Positions 6,338 to 14,108 of a DNA stretch of 64,000 nucleotides are shown here, in pieces. The stretch is taken from contig NZ_CP084058.1 of the NCBI RefSeq assembly GCF_020215645.1, positions 3,596,001 through 3,660,000 on the forward strand, in the 5' to 3' direction. The notes under the pieces were generated by a model. The model had not been told where the DNA came from. It saw only the letters and a list, made by a program, of their open reading frames with translations, and searched no databases. The stretch is from Nonomuraea gerenzanensis. Lineage in GTDB: Bacteria > Actinomycetota > Actinomycetes > Streptosporangiales > Streptosporangiaceae. The position numbers and the translations under genes are program-made. Every line of letters begins with the position of its first letter. Within the stretch, counting starts at the first letter, position 1.

Positions 6338-7025
6338 GCGGCAGCCGCTGATCCACGATGTGCACCCTTTGCGGGTTGGCCAGCCGGCGCAGCAGTTGAA
6401 GAGGCTGGCCAGCCTGGTTGTAGGTAATACGGGTGAGGTCGAGCAGAGGACTGCCGCGACTGACCCGGAACGTCAGTGCCTCCTTCGGGCTGGCCGCACG
6501 GACACGGGTCTGCAGCTCTACAAGGGCCGTTGAGCGCTCCACATCGTAGCTGCGGGCGTCGTGCCGCTCCATCGACCAGTACAACTGATCGAGGCACACG
6601 AGTTGGCCTTCTATGTCGCCGCGTATCTCGCCGATGATCACTTTTGCCTTGGCCGGAAGACGGAGGATGTGGGAGACCTCCTCAGTCGCGGGCGTGGCAA
6701 GACTATTGACGGTTGTTAGATGGCCAGTGATCCCGGCTCGACGGCACGCGGCTGCCCACGCGGTGGGCTCGTCGCGGAAGTCGATGGCCATAGGGATCTG
6801 GATGGCGACGGCTGGTCCGAGGACGATCATGCCCTTGTTGGCGACGCGCCAGACCAGTCCCTCCTCCTTGAGGGCCCGCATCGTGTTGGTGATGACCTGT
6901 CTGCTGACGCCGTAGGCGCGCATGAGGTCTTCGGTGTGGGGGAGGGGTTCGCCCGGGGGATAGGTGCCGTCGAGGATCTTGGTCCTGAGGTCGGCGAGGA
7001 CCTCGGGAAACCTCGCGACCGGCAC
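6324..7025 (-). CDS. GntR-family transcriptional repressor (HutC/KorSA-like)
   Basis: 233 residues from GTG 7025, chosen because an AAGGAG site lies seven bases ahead; the frame is open further upstream without one. Residues 1-70 are the winged helix (Phe-Pro-Glu-Val-Leu-Ala-Asp-Leu-Arg-x-x-Ile-Leu-Asp-Gly-x-Tyr-Pro-Pro-Gly; Val-Ser-Arg-Gln-Val-Ile-x-x-x-Met-Arg-Ala-Leu), and the rest resembles a UTRA effector domain. It faces the transfer module, the usual place of KorSA-type repressors that silence AICE genes. A perfect palindrome at 7150-7163 is its likely operator. Confidence 0.85.
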   Translation of the reverse strand: MPVARFPEVLADLRTKILDGTYPPGEPLPHTEDLMRAYGVSRQVITNTMRALKEEGLVWRVANKGMIVLGPAVAIQIPMAIDFRDEPTAWAAACRRAGITGHLTTVNSLATPATEEVSHILRLPAKAKVIIGEIRGDIEGQLVCLDQLYWSMERHDARSYDVERSTALVELQTRVRAASPKEALTFRVSRGSPLLDLTRITYNQAGQPLQLLRRLANPQRVHIVDQRLPLTSP

Positions 7026-7105
7026 GGGCGGGCTCCTTCGTTGGGCTGTTCTGGCTGGCGTTGATCGTAGTACGGCGACGCGGATGGTGCTTCTCACCTG
7101 CGGGC

Positions 7106-7134
7106 TTGACAGTGATCGTCCGGTGATGCAGCAT
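7106..7134 (+). promoter_or_regulatory. Candidate promoter of the transfer module
   Basis: TTGACA at 7106-7111 is followed after 17 bases by CAGCAT (a weak -10) at 7129-7134, directed toward the WhiB gene, with the palindrome 7150-7163 downstream, where a bound repressor would block transcription. Confidence 0.45.
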
Positions 7135-7149
7135 GGCTATTGCCACGCT

Positions 7150-7163
7150 GTTTACTAGTAAAC
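7150..7163. promoter_or_regulatory. Candidate GntR operator, 14-bp perfect palindrome
   Basis: GTTTACTAGTAAAC is a perfect palindrome, unusually AT-rich for this DNA, with flanking CGCT and ACAGCG extending partial symmetry. It lies between the divergent GntR and WhiB genes. GntR proteins commonly bind such T-n-A dyads. Confidence 0.65.
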
Positions 7164-7312
7164 ACAGCGTAGCAGAGCATGAAAAAGCGGCCCTCCGCTC
7201 CACCGGAAAGCCGCACACCACAAGCCCCTGCGGGCCCACACCCGGAACTCCACTTCCAGGCGGGGCCCTAAACACCAGGTCTCTCCACCCTCGTGAAAGG
7301 AACCGAGACCCG

Positions 7313-7633
7313 ATGCCCAGCCACATCGTGGCACCGCCGTTCGGCGTTGTCACATCCGACCCCACCCCTGACCTCGACGCGATCCTCACCAGCGACGCCA
7401 AGTGCCGCCAGCCCGGCACCGACCCCGACGACTGGTACCCCCTCGACGACAGCCAGGCCCACGACGAGGACTACGCCCGCGGCCTCTGCGCCGGCTGCCC
7501 GTTCACCGGCCTGGCCGGCGAGTGCGTGAACCGCGCACGGACGATGCCGTTCGACGCCTGGGGCGTCATCGGCGGCACCACCCCGACCGAGCGCCGCCGC
7601 CTCGGCATCGGCTTCTACGAGGTGGCTGCGTGA
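7313..7633 (+). CDS. WhiB-family Fe-S regulator (element-borne)
   Basis: 106 residues from ATG 7313, with GAAAGG about twelve bases ahead. Four cysteines, Cys31, Cys59, Cys62 and Cys71, match the WhiB cluster ligands, followed by the Trp-Gly-Val-Ile-Gly-Gly turn and a basic Glu-Arg-Arg-Arg end as in WhiB DNA-binding tails. The third spacing is odd: Cys62 and Cys71 are separated by eight residues where WhiB proteins usually have five. WhiB-like genes occur in actinomycete plasmids, phages and integrative elements; here it is the first gene of the transfer operon, with its stop overlapping the next start (GTGA). Confidence 0.75.
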   Translation: MPSHIVAPPFGVVTSDPTPDLDAILTSDAKCRQPGTDPDDWYPLDDSQAHDEDYARGLCAGCPFTGLAGECVNRARTMPFDAWGVIGGTTPTERRRLGIGFYEVAA

Positions 7634-9288
7634 GACTGCTCGCCCCGAACCCGAACCGCGAGCACGCACGGCTTGAGGCGGAGCGCATCCGCCTGGAGCA
7701 GGCGGGGCTTCGCGAAACGGCCCGGCGCAAGCAAGAGCTCGAAGAGGCCGAGCACCGCGCCGCACTGTCCGAGCGGGCGGGCGAGCTGGCCGAGCAGGAG
7801 CAGACCCGGATCGTCGCCGAGGCCGACGCCGAGGCCGAGCGCAACCGCGCGAAGTGGCGGAAGCGGCGCGAGGTCTGGACCGAGCGGACCCGGACGGCTG
7901 GCCGCCTGCTGGTCATGAGCACGACAAACCTCGGGGTCAACCTCGTCGCTGTCAGCGGTCAGGCGATGGCGTTCCTGCAGCGCGGTCTCCCGCCTGTGTG
8001 GGCCATCCTCGCGGCCGGGATCGTCGAGTCCGTCGCCGTGTACGTCTCCTGGCACGCTCACGTGGCGCTGCGGGAGGGTGACGCAGCCTGGACGACCCGG
8101 ATGACCTCGTACCTGATCGGCGCGGGCGCCGGGTACCTGTCGTACACGCACGTGCAGGACTACCCGGAGCTGTTCGCCGCCTGCTCGCTCGCCTCGCCGT
8201 GGCTGTGGTCGATGCACTCTCGGCATCTGCACCGCCAGGACCTTCGGGCCCAGGGGTTGATCGACCCGAGGGCGCCGAAGTTCAGCGTGCTGCGCTGGCT
8301 GCTGCACACCAAGGAGACGTTCGCCGCGTTCAAGTGGGCGATCAGCGAGGGCGTGCAGTCGCCGCACGTCGCCGTCGAGGTGGTGCGGACGCGCCGCGCC
8401 GTCCGGGCGACGTGGCGGACGGTGGACGAGGCGCAGACGGCGGTGGTCGTCGCGCAGCGGACGCAGTTGGAGCTCGCGCTGACGCAACTCGCCGCCCTGT
8501 CGGAGGAGCTGCACGGCGTGGACCCGGACGCGCTGGCGGCCAAGCAGACGATCGCGCAGTTCGTCCACCGCGTCGGCGGCGGCATGTTCCCGATGTACCG
8601 TCCGCTGGCCGTGGCCGAGCTTCGTCCGGCGGACGAGCGGACGGACGGGGCGCGGACGGACGGCGCGGACGACAGCCGGACGGACGGCGGCCGGACGGCG
8701 GACGAATCGGCCCGCCGCGCGCGCTGGCGGGACGTGCTCATGCGCAGACGGACTGCGGACGAGAACTCCACGGACGAGCAGACGAGCCCGGCGGACGAAG
8801 GCCAGACGGACGGCGGACGGACGGCGGACGACGAGCCCGAGCAGAAGCGGACGGACGATGTGGTCAGCAAGTCCCGTCCGGCCGGACGGCGCGGCAAGAA
8901 GCGCGCGGACGGACGACGCCTGTCCGGGCGGACGAACGGCGGACGGACGGCGCAGACGGGCGGACGGTCCGCAGGTACTGCGGACGTCGCGGACGTGCTG
9001 CCGCTCGGACGGACGATCCTCGCCGACCATCAGCGGGCCGGCGTCCGGCTGACACGCGACCGCCTCGCGGCCGGGGTCAAGGCGGCCGGACAGACGATCA
9101 GCAACGAGCGTGCCAGCGCGCTGCTGAGGGCGCTGCAGGCGAACGGCCCGTCCGCCACGGACGGCGCAGACGAGACCGGCTCGTCCGCGCAGACGGAGCG
9201 GGCGACTGCCGACGGCCCGTCCGCCACGGACGGCGCGGACGAGAACAGTTCGTCCGCCGACGACAACGACGACAAGGGGACGAACTGA
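7630..9288 (+). CDS. DUF2637-like membrane protein with RTDG-rich repeat tail
   Basis: 552 residues from GTG 7630, overlapping the WhiB stop by four bases. Layout: residues 1-90 a charged, Ala/Glu/Arg-rich coiled coil; about 95-200 three or four membrane helices (Val-Ser-Gly-Gln-Ala-Met-Ala-Phe...Ile-Val-Glu-Ser-Val-Ala; Ser-Pro-Trp-Leu-Trp-Ser) as in DUF2637 proteins of actinomycete conjugative elements; a helical linker; about 335-450 a low-complexity stretch built from Arg-Thr-Asp-Gly and Arg-Thr-Ala-Asp units; about 460-510 a small wHTH-like domain; then a 23-codon duplicated Ser/Asp-rich tail. DUF2637 proteins accompany TraB and are thought to help intramycelial spread. The repeat tail is far longer than I expect for the family. 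Confidence 0.65.
   Translation: MRLLAPNPNREHARLEAERIRLEQAGLRETARRKQELEEAEHRAALSERAGELAEQEQTRIVAEADAEAERNRAKWRKRREVWTERTRTAGRLLVMSTTNLGVNLVAVSGQAMAFLQRGLPPVWAILAAGIVESVAVYVSWHAHVALREGDAAWTTRMTSYLIGAGAGYLSYTHVQDYPELFAACSLASPWLWSMHSRHLHRQDLRAQGLIDPRAPKFSVLRWLLHTKETFAAFKWAISEGVQSPHVAVEVVRTRRAVRATWRTVDEAQTAVVVAQRTQLELALTQLAALSEELHGVDPDALAAKQTIAQFVHRVGGGMFPMYRPLAVAELRPADERTDGARTDGADDSRTDGGRTADESARRARWRDVLMRRRTADENSTDEQTSPADEGQTDGGRTADDEPEQKRTDDVVSKSRPAGRRGKKRADGRRLSGRTNGGRTAQTGGRSAGTADVADVLPLGRTILADHQRAGVRLTRDRLAAGVKAAGQTISNERASALLRALQANGPSATDGADETGSSAQTERATADGPSATDGADENSSSADDNDDKGTN
8631..8960 (+). repeat. GGACGG-rich degenerate repeat inside the DUF2637-like gene
   Basis: The hexamer CGGACG/GGACGG recurs dozens of times, mostly in frame as Arg-Thr-Asp-Gly, Gly-Arg-Thr and Ala-Asp-Glu units, strand-biased with GGAC on the plus strand. 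It is likely expanded by slippage; a DNA-level role cannot be excluded. Confidence 0.7.
9143..9243 (+). repeat. 69-bp imperfect tandem duplication
   Basis: A 32-base block at 9143-9174 recurs at 9212-9243 with one difference, offset by exactly 23 codons, and duplicates a Gly-Pro-Ser-Ala-Thr-Asp-Gly-Ala-Asp-Glu segment at the end of the DUF2637-like protein. Confidence 0.8.
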
Positions 9289-9716
9289 TGAGCACCAACC
9301 GGACGGACCAGACGACCGAACTCGGCTGCTACCTGCCCATGTGGGACGAGGCCAACGACGAGTTCCACAACGGGTGGCTGACCTACCGGACGGACGACCC
9401 GTTCTTCGTCCGCCTGGAGATCGAGGACTGGCCCCTCACGGTGGCTGCGCCTCGGATCGTCCTCCTGGACGGCTTGAACGGTCGGGCCGAGTGCCTGTCG
9501 AAGCCGGACCGCACCGCACTGCGGGTCCAGCCGTCCTCGGACGGCGCGTACGTGCTACTCGGGATCACGCAAGGGGACCTGCTCCTGGCGGTGTTCCGCA
9601 CGCCCGCTGACGTGCTCGCCCGGCACCTAGTCGGCATGCACGAGCTGGTGCCGGAGCAGGAGGAGATGACCTGGATCGACTGGGACACCGTGATCGCCAC
9701 CCTCATGCAGGCGTGA
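9288..9716 (+). CDS. SsgA-like (sporulation/cell division) protein, divergent
   Basis: 142 residues from ATG 9288, overlapping the previous stop (TGATG). The order of features, a Thr-Tyr-x-x-Asp-Asp-Pro-Phe-Phe-Val-Arg-Leu-Glu start, an Arg-x-x-Leu-Leu-Asp-Gly-Leu middle, a short Ser-Ser-Asp-Gly hairpin and an Asp-Val-Leu-Ala-Arg-His-Leu end, resembles SsgA/SsgB-family proteins of sporulating actinomycetes, which guide FtsZ placement. The similarity is by eye and moderate. SsgA-like genes are found in some Streptomyces plasmids and AICEs, which fits its position in a transfer operon. No membrane segment is present. Confidence 0.45.
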   Translation: MSTNRTDQTTELGCYLPMWDEANDEFHNGWLTYRTDDPFFVRLEIEDWPLTVAAPRIVLLDGLNGRAECLSKPDRTALRVQPSSDGAYVLLGITQGDLLLAVFRTPADVLARHLVGMHELVPEQEEMTWIDWDTVIATLMQA

Positions 9717-9798
9717 CCGCCCGTGACCAGCCGCCAGGCCGCGCTCACTGCCGATCAGAGGCTCAGACCGCCGTCGCGAGGCGACCCAACGCGCGCGG

Positions 9799-9821
9799 GT
9801 GTACGTGCGCGCACGTGCGCG
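9799..9821. other. 23-bp alternating purine-pyrimidine tract with embedded palindrome
   Basis: Every base from 9799 to 9821 alternates purine and pyrimidine, and 9803-9816 (ACGTGCGCGCACGT) is a perfect palindrome. It sits in the only sizeable gap (9717-9877) of the transfer module. Such tracts favour Z-DNA or cruciform extrusion, and a regulator site or cis-acting transfer site is possible. Confidence 0.6.
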
Positions 9822-9877
9822 AGAGCGTACCACGGCCCCGCCAGCCGTAACCGTCCGTGACGATCGGGAGGAGTCAC

Positions 9878-10102
9878 GTGTCCACCAAGCCGACCCGCCG
9901 CAAGGCCCGCAAGGCCCGCTTCCACGCCCGCATCGCGGGCGCGCAGACCGCCAAGGAGGCGTTCCACGAGGCCATCCGCTACCTCACGGCCGAACTCGCA
10001 GACGTGCACAACGCCGACGAGGCCGAGGGCGATCGGCTCTACACGCACTACGCCGCCGAACTCCGTAGCAGCGGCGACGACGTCAACCGCCAGAGGAGGT
10101 GA
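9878..10102 (+). CDS. Hypothetical small basic protein
   Basis: 74 residues from GTG 9878, set by a strong GGGAGGAG site just ahead. The first 20 residues are very basic (Lys-Pro-Thr-Arg-Arg-Lys-Ala-Arg-Lys-Ala-Arg), the remainder an amphipathic, acidic helix. It could bind DNA or the transfer apparatus; I do not recognise a family. The stop overlaps the region of the next gene's ribosome site, so the two are one transcript. Confidence 0.6.
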   Translation: MSTKPTRRKARKARFHARIAGAQTAKEAFHEAIRYLTAELADVHNADEAEGDRLYTHYAAELRSSGDDVNRQRR

Positions 10103-10104
10103 AC

Positions 10105-10554
10105 ATGCGCAGTATCCGCTCCCCGTACCCCGCCGAGTCGCAGCCGAAGGACGAGCAGCCCGACCAGAGCGCCGAGCAGCCCCAGCCCGCCACCGACGAG
10201 GGCGAGACGGTCGCCCCAGTCGTGCCCCTGCGCGACGACCAGCCGCCGGCGCCCACCAGGCCCGCCGCACCGCGACTGGACCAGTTCGTCGAGTTCGTCC
10301 AGGGCCCGCTGTCGGACTGGATCGCCCGCGAGCGGCCCTCCTACCTGGCCAGCCCGGTCACGTTCGTCCGGGAGCGGTGGTCGCCGCCGTGGCTGCCGGG
10401 CGACGTCGGCGCGCTGGTGTGGGCGTGGCGGGTGCTGCTGCTGGCCCGCGCGCTGCTGTACACGGCGTTCTATATCCCCGCCATGACGATCTTCCTGCCC
10501 GAGCTGACCACGGCTGCGATCGTCGCCTCGCTCATCCTGTACTTCTTCGCCTGA
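10105..10554 (+). CDS. Spd-like small membrane protein
   Basis: 149 residues from ATG 10105, which has AGGAGG six bases ahead; a GTG at 10099 is a less likely start. Residues 1-60 are a Pro/Gln/Asp/Glu-rich disordered segment, and the C-terminal 50 residues form two hydrophobic helices ending in Leu-Tyr-Phe-Phe-Ala. Small membrane proteins of this kind (Spd) are needed for pock formation and plasmid spread in Streptomyces; that role is inferred from position between the DUF2637-like and TraB-like genes. Confidence 0.65.
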   Translation: MRSIRSPYPAESQPKDEQPDQSAEQPQPATDEGETVAPVVPLRDDQPPAPTRPAAPRLDQFVEFVQGPLSDWIARERPSYLASPVTFVRERWSPPWLPGDVGALVWAWRVLLLARALLYTAFYIPAMTIFLPELTTAAIVASLILYFFA

Positions 10555-10568
10555 AAGGACCCCTCACG

Positions 10569-10982
10569 GTGGACAACCTGCTCGTCGGACTCGGCGGCGT
10601 AACCGCCCTGATGCTCGCATTCGGTGTCGGATTCATCTGGAAGAAGACCGCGCCGAAGTTCACCGCCTGGTGGATGCTCGTCGCCGGCGTCGGCCTGATC
10701 GGCACGTTCTTCGAGGCCATCGTCCGCGCGGTCACCGGCCGTCTGCACCCCGTCATCCCGGCGATCCTGCTGGGCGTCTGCGCGGCCATCTGGCTCGCGG
10801 ACGTCTGGGGCAAGTCGAACAAGGTCGGCCGCGCCACCGCGATCGTTGCCACGGTCATCCCCACGTTGCTGGTCGTCAGCGCCATCACGGTCTTCGGCAT
10901 CAACACCGCCGACCTCGGCCGCGACGCCAAGAAGGCATGGCAGGACACCATGACCGCCGACGTCGAGGGAGGCCGCAGGTGA
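10569..10982 (+). CDS. Spd-like membrane protein with about four TM helices
   Basis: 137 residues from GTG 10569 behind GAAAGGA. Hydrophobic segments at about 3-22, 35-55, 65-80 and 88-108, with a short polar tail. No catalytic motif is visible. Its stop overlaps the start of the next gene (GTGA), so production is coupled. The family was not recognised beyond its transfer-operon context. Confidence 0.65.
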   Translation: MDNLLVGLGGVTALMLAFGVGFIWKKTAPKFTAWWMLVAGVGLIGTFFEAIVRAVTGRLHPVIPAILLGVCAAIWLADVWGKSNKVGRATAIVATVIPTLLVVSAITVFGINTADLGRDAKKAWQDTMTADVEGGRR

Positions 10983-11833
10983 TCACCGTCCTCCTGCTGC
11001 TGGCCCTGTCCGGAGTCATCACCGCCGCGCTGGTCAAGCGCCCCGACGCCCGCGCCGCCACCATGGGCGGCCTCCGGGCCGGCACGGCGCAGGCAGAGCT
11101 CGAGTTCCGGCGCGGTTTCACCGCCGCGCGCACCCACTACGACCAGGCCCAGAAGTACCTCACCCGCCCGACCGCGTCCGGCGCCCCGCCGGGACCGCGC
11201 AACCTCCGCTGGTGGACCTCCCTCGCCTTCGGAATCGTCGGCGGGACCACCGCGGCGGTCGCGGGTGGAACGTACGGACTGCTCAAGGTCCTCGGTGGCG
11301 CAGTCCGCATCGGTCGCCAGGCCACTGAGGGTGCCCGTCAGGCCTACCGCGACTACCAGGCCACCCGCGAGATCGAAGAGGCCGAGGTGGTCGAGGCCGC
11401 CGTGGAGGAAGCCCCGCAGACCGAGGAGGAAGCACCCGAGGAGACGCCCGAACTGTTGGCACCCGCCGACCATCCGCCCACTGACAAGCCCGTCACCGAC
11501 CTGACCATGTACGACACGCCCGAAGGGACCACCGTGAACGCCGAATTTGTTTCATTCCCCCAGCTCAGGCACGACCACGCGACCGCCAGCACAGACATGA
11601 CGCAGGTGGCCGCAGCCATCGACGGCCAGATGGGTGGCCTGGCGGCGAAGCGTATGGGTCGCGGCGCGCTCATCGCGGCGCTGATGGCTGCGCACGAGAC
11701 CGCGACCCAGCTTGCCGCCCAGCACGCGGAGATCGCGGCCCTGGCCGCCGCGCAGTCCTCCGTGGCCGAGGCTCACGCGGCGGTCGGCGGCGTGGACAAC
11801 GTGGCCGACAAGGAGGCGTACGCGGAGGGCTGA
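10979..11833 (+). CDS. Membrane-anchored transfer-operon protein
   Basis: 284 residues from GTG 10979. Residues 1-18 are a hydrophobic helix, a second lies at about 78-105 (Ile-Val-Gly-Gly-Thr-Thr-Ala-Ala-Val-Ala-Gly-Gly), followed by a very acidic Glu/Pro-rich segment (about 135-165) and a helical Ala/Gln-rich C-terminal domain. The later half (from about residue 185) resembles small coiled-coil proteins and could once have been a separate gene. No known family was recognised; it lies 44 bp before the TraB-like gene. Confidence 0.6.
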   Translation: MITVLLLLALSGVITAALVKRPDARAATMGGLRAGTAQAELEFRRGFTAARTHYDQAQKYLTRPTASGAPPGPRNLRWWTSLAFGIVGGTTAAVAGGTYGLLKVLGGAVRIGRQATEGARQAYRDYQATREIEEAEVVEAAVEEAPQTEEEAPEETPELLAPADHPPTDKPVTDLTMYDTPEGTTVNAEFVSFPQLRHDHATASTDMTQVAAAIDGQMGGLAAKRMGRGALIAALMAAHETATQLAAQHAEIAALAAAQSSVAEAHAAVGGVDNVADKEAYAEG

Positions 11834-11877
11834 CGTCCGCAGCACGCCCAGCACCACCCACGCGAAAGGAGCTCCCG

Positions 11878-13785
11878 TTGTCCAAGGTCAGCAAGCAGAA
11901 GCCGAACGATGAGGTCGCCCGCACGGTGAGGCGGGTCGCGTTCCGTCAGCGATACCGCATGGTGATGGCGGCTCCGTTCGCGTGGCTAATAGCGCTACCG
12001 CTATCAGCCGGGATCTACCTGCTGCCGGTCCACCCGGCCGTGGCCGTCCTCATCGCGGCGGCCACGGCCGTGGTCCCGGTCCGGAAGGCAGTCCAGGCCC
12101 GCCAGAACGTCGCCGCCGCGGCGTTCGGCGCGGCCTGGCTCATCGCCACTGCCCCGATCGGCCCCACCGGATTGGTGGTCGAGGTCGGGGTGGCCGGCTG
12201 GCTGACGTTCGCGCTGCTGCACTGGCGGCGGCACCGCCGCCTGCCCCTGCCCGGCCGCGCGCCGGTGGTCGAGGAGGAGCCGCTGATCACCGTCGAGCAG
12301 GTCGCGCTCGACCCCGAGGTGGCGCGGATCATCGCGCGGTTCAACGAGCGCCTGGCCGCCAAGGGCAAGGCTCTGGACGGCATGACGCTGACGACGCCGA
12401 AGCGGATCGACGCCGGGTACCGCGCAGAGATCCGGGCGGTGCCCGGCGAGAAGGAGACCAAGGACATCATGCAGGCGGCCGGAAAGGTCGCCTCCGCGTT
12501 CCAGACCTCGACGCAGCTCGCCGTCCTGGAGCCGTCGCCCTCGGGCGACAACTCCCGCGCCCTGTTCACCCTGCTGCAGGATGACACGCTGGCGCAGGTA
12601 CGCCGGTTCGAGGACGTCCAGCCCCGCATCGGCGCAGACGGCCGCGCGCACATCGGCTACTTCTACGACCTCGCCCCGGCCCACTGGGCGTTCTTCACAG
12701 AGTCCGGCGGCATGCGGCACGGCATCATCGTCGGCGACTCCGAAGCGGGCAAGTCCCGCTCAGTGGAGACGCTGCTCGGTCTGGCCCACCAGTCTGACAA
12801 GGTCGCCACCGTGCTGCTCGACCCGCAGGGGGGCTCCATGCCCGACTGGAACGACCGCACCCACCGCTGCGCTCTCGGCGAGGACGACTGCGCGGACGAG
12901 CTGGAGCTGTGGCACTGGGTGATGCGCCGCCGCGTGCGCCATCTTGCGCGGATTCCATGGGTGGATGAGGACGGCGACGAGCGGATCGGCAAGACGCACC
13001 TGGTGCCCGGTGACTCCGACGCGGGCGGCATGACGGGGATCTTCTTCGTCCTGGAGGAGGCGCCGGAACTGCTGACGCACGACGTGCACGGCAAGAAGGC
13101 CGTGGCCACGCTCGCGTCCGGCGCGAAGACCTGGCGTAAGGGCGGCGGCGGGATCGTCTTGGTTGCGCAGGACCCGAACATGACCGAGCTGGGCGGGTCG
13201 GTGACGCTGCGGGCGCAGCTCCGCAAGAACGCGTGCGCGCTGCGGACGCAGACGCCCGGCGCGGCCTACCAGATGGGGCTCCCGCAGGACCCGTCGCTGC
13301 TCCCGGCGACATTCAAGAACGGGAAGCTGACGCAGGGCCTTGCCTACCTGTCCGGAATCGACCGGCGGGCCGCGCTGATGCGGTGGCTGTACACCGAGAA
13401 GCCGAAGTACATCGCCCGCCAGCCCGCCGCCGGCCAGATCGACGACCTGACGATGGGCTGGATCGAGGAGTACACCCGCGCGAAGAAGGACGGGCGCGAG
13501 CCGCGCGCGGGCAAGCGCGCCGCCGCGGGGGACGAGCCGCGTTCGACGCCGGGTGACGTGAAGGCCGCGATCATCGACGTGCTCGCCGACGCGGACGGCC
13601 TGGCTCTGGAGCTGGGGGAGCTGCTGCACCTGGTGCTCAAGCGGCGGGTGACGGCACCACCGAGCGAGATCCACACGCAGCTCAAGCGGCTCGTGAAGGA
13701 CGGGCGGGTGTGGCTGGTCGGCAAGGACGGGGGAGAGGCGTACGCCCTTCCTGAGGAGATTCTGGAGCGTCTGGAGACCCGATGA
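11878..13785 (+). CDS. traB: TraB-like FtsK/SpoIIIE conjugal DNA translocase
   Basis: 635 residues from TTG 11878, supported by GAAAGGAG. Two N-terminal membrane segments (about 30-80 and 85-118) precede an FtsK-type ATPase: Walker A Gly-Asp-Ser-Glu-Ala-Gly-Lys-Ser near residue 286 and Walker B Phe-Phe-Val-Leu-Glu-Glu near 388. The last 70 residues look like the winged helix that in Streptomyces TraB reads 8-bp recognition repeats. Such hexamers move double-stranded plasmid DNA between mycelia without a relaxase. The length is usual for large TraB proteins. A dyad written in rare codons lies near its start. It overlaps the next membrane gene by four bases. Confidence 0.85.
   Translation: MSKVSKQKPNDEVARTVRRVAFRQRYRMVMAAPFAWLIALPLSAGIYLLPVHPAVAVLIAAATAVVPVRKAVQARQNVAAAAFGAAWLIATAPIGPTGLVVEVGVAGWLTFALLHWRRHRRLPLPGRAPVVEEEPLITVEQVALDPEVARIIARFNERLAAKGKALDGMTLTTPKRIDAGYRAEIRAVPGEKETKDIMQAAGKVASAFQTSTQLAVLEPSPSGDNSRALFTLLQDDTLAQVRRFEDVQPRIGADGRAHIGYFYDLAPAHWAFFTESGGMRHGIIVGDSEAGKSRSVETLLGLAHQSDKVATVLLDPQGGSMPDWNDRTHRCALGEDDCADELELWHWVMRRRVRHLARIPWVDEDGDERIGKTHLVPGDSDAGGMTGIFFVLEEAPELLTHDVHGKKAVATLASGAKTWRKGGGGIVLVAQDPNMTELGGSVTLRAQLRKNACALRTQTPGAAYQMGLPQDPSLLPATFKNGKLTQGLAYLSGIDRRAALMRWLYTEKPKYIARQPAAGQIDDLTMGWIEEYTRAKKDGREPRAGKRAAAGDEPRSTPGDVKAAIIDVLADADGLALELGELLHLVLKRRVTAPPSEIHTQLKRLVKDGRVWLVGKDGGEAYALPEEILERLETR
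11984..12009. promoter_or_regulatory. Dyad embedded in the traB coding sequence, encoded by rare codons
   Basis: Arms 11984-11994 and 11999-12009 pair with one mismatch around a four-base loop. The codons used here, three CTA and one ATA within eight, are rare in this GC-rich DNA, so the bases rather than the protein may be under selection. Confidence 0.55.
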
Positions 13786-14081
13786 GGATGCTCTCTCGGA
13801 TGGAGTTGGTGGCGGCGTGGCTGGCGGTCGTCTGGGCGGCCGCGCCGCTGGCGCCGGTGGCCGGCTCGGGTCTGGCGGTGACGGTGCCGCTCGTCGTCGT
13901 CGCGGTCGGCGCGGTACTCGAGGAGCTGGAGCGGCACGGGGCGGGCGCGGTCGGCATCGTGCTGACGGCTGTCGCGGTGTGGATGCTGGCGGTCGCGACG
14001 TGGGGTGTGCTCGGCGGGAGCGCGCTGGTGCTGTCCGCTGCCGTGGCTCTCGTGGTCGGTGGGGCTGCACAGGCCGACTAG
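13782..14081 (+). CDS. Small membrane protein of the transfer module
   Basis: 99 residues from ATG 13782, overlapping the traB-like stop (ATGA). Three hydrophobic segments (about 8-28, 30-48, 54-96) and no other motif. Probably another Spd-type spread protein; the function is inferred from coupling to the translocase. Confidence 0.6.
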   Translation: MRMLSRMELVAAWLAVVWAAAPLAPVAGSGLAVTVPLVVVAVGAVLEELERHGAGAVGIVLTAVAVWMLAVATWGVLGGSALVLSAAVALVVGGAAQAD

Positions 14082-14108
14082 CAGCGATGACGTACTTGAC
14101 ACGTCAGA

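Noticed and set aside
7630..9288. Frameshifted or broken gene because of repeats
   Set aside because: The frame stays open through the repeats, starts and stops overlap neighbouring genes properly, and a domain follows the repeat.
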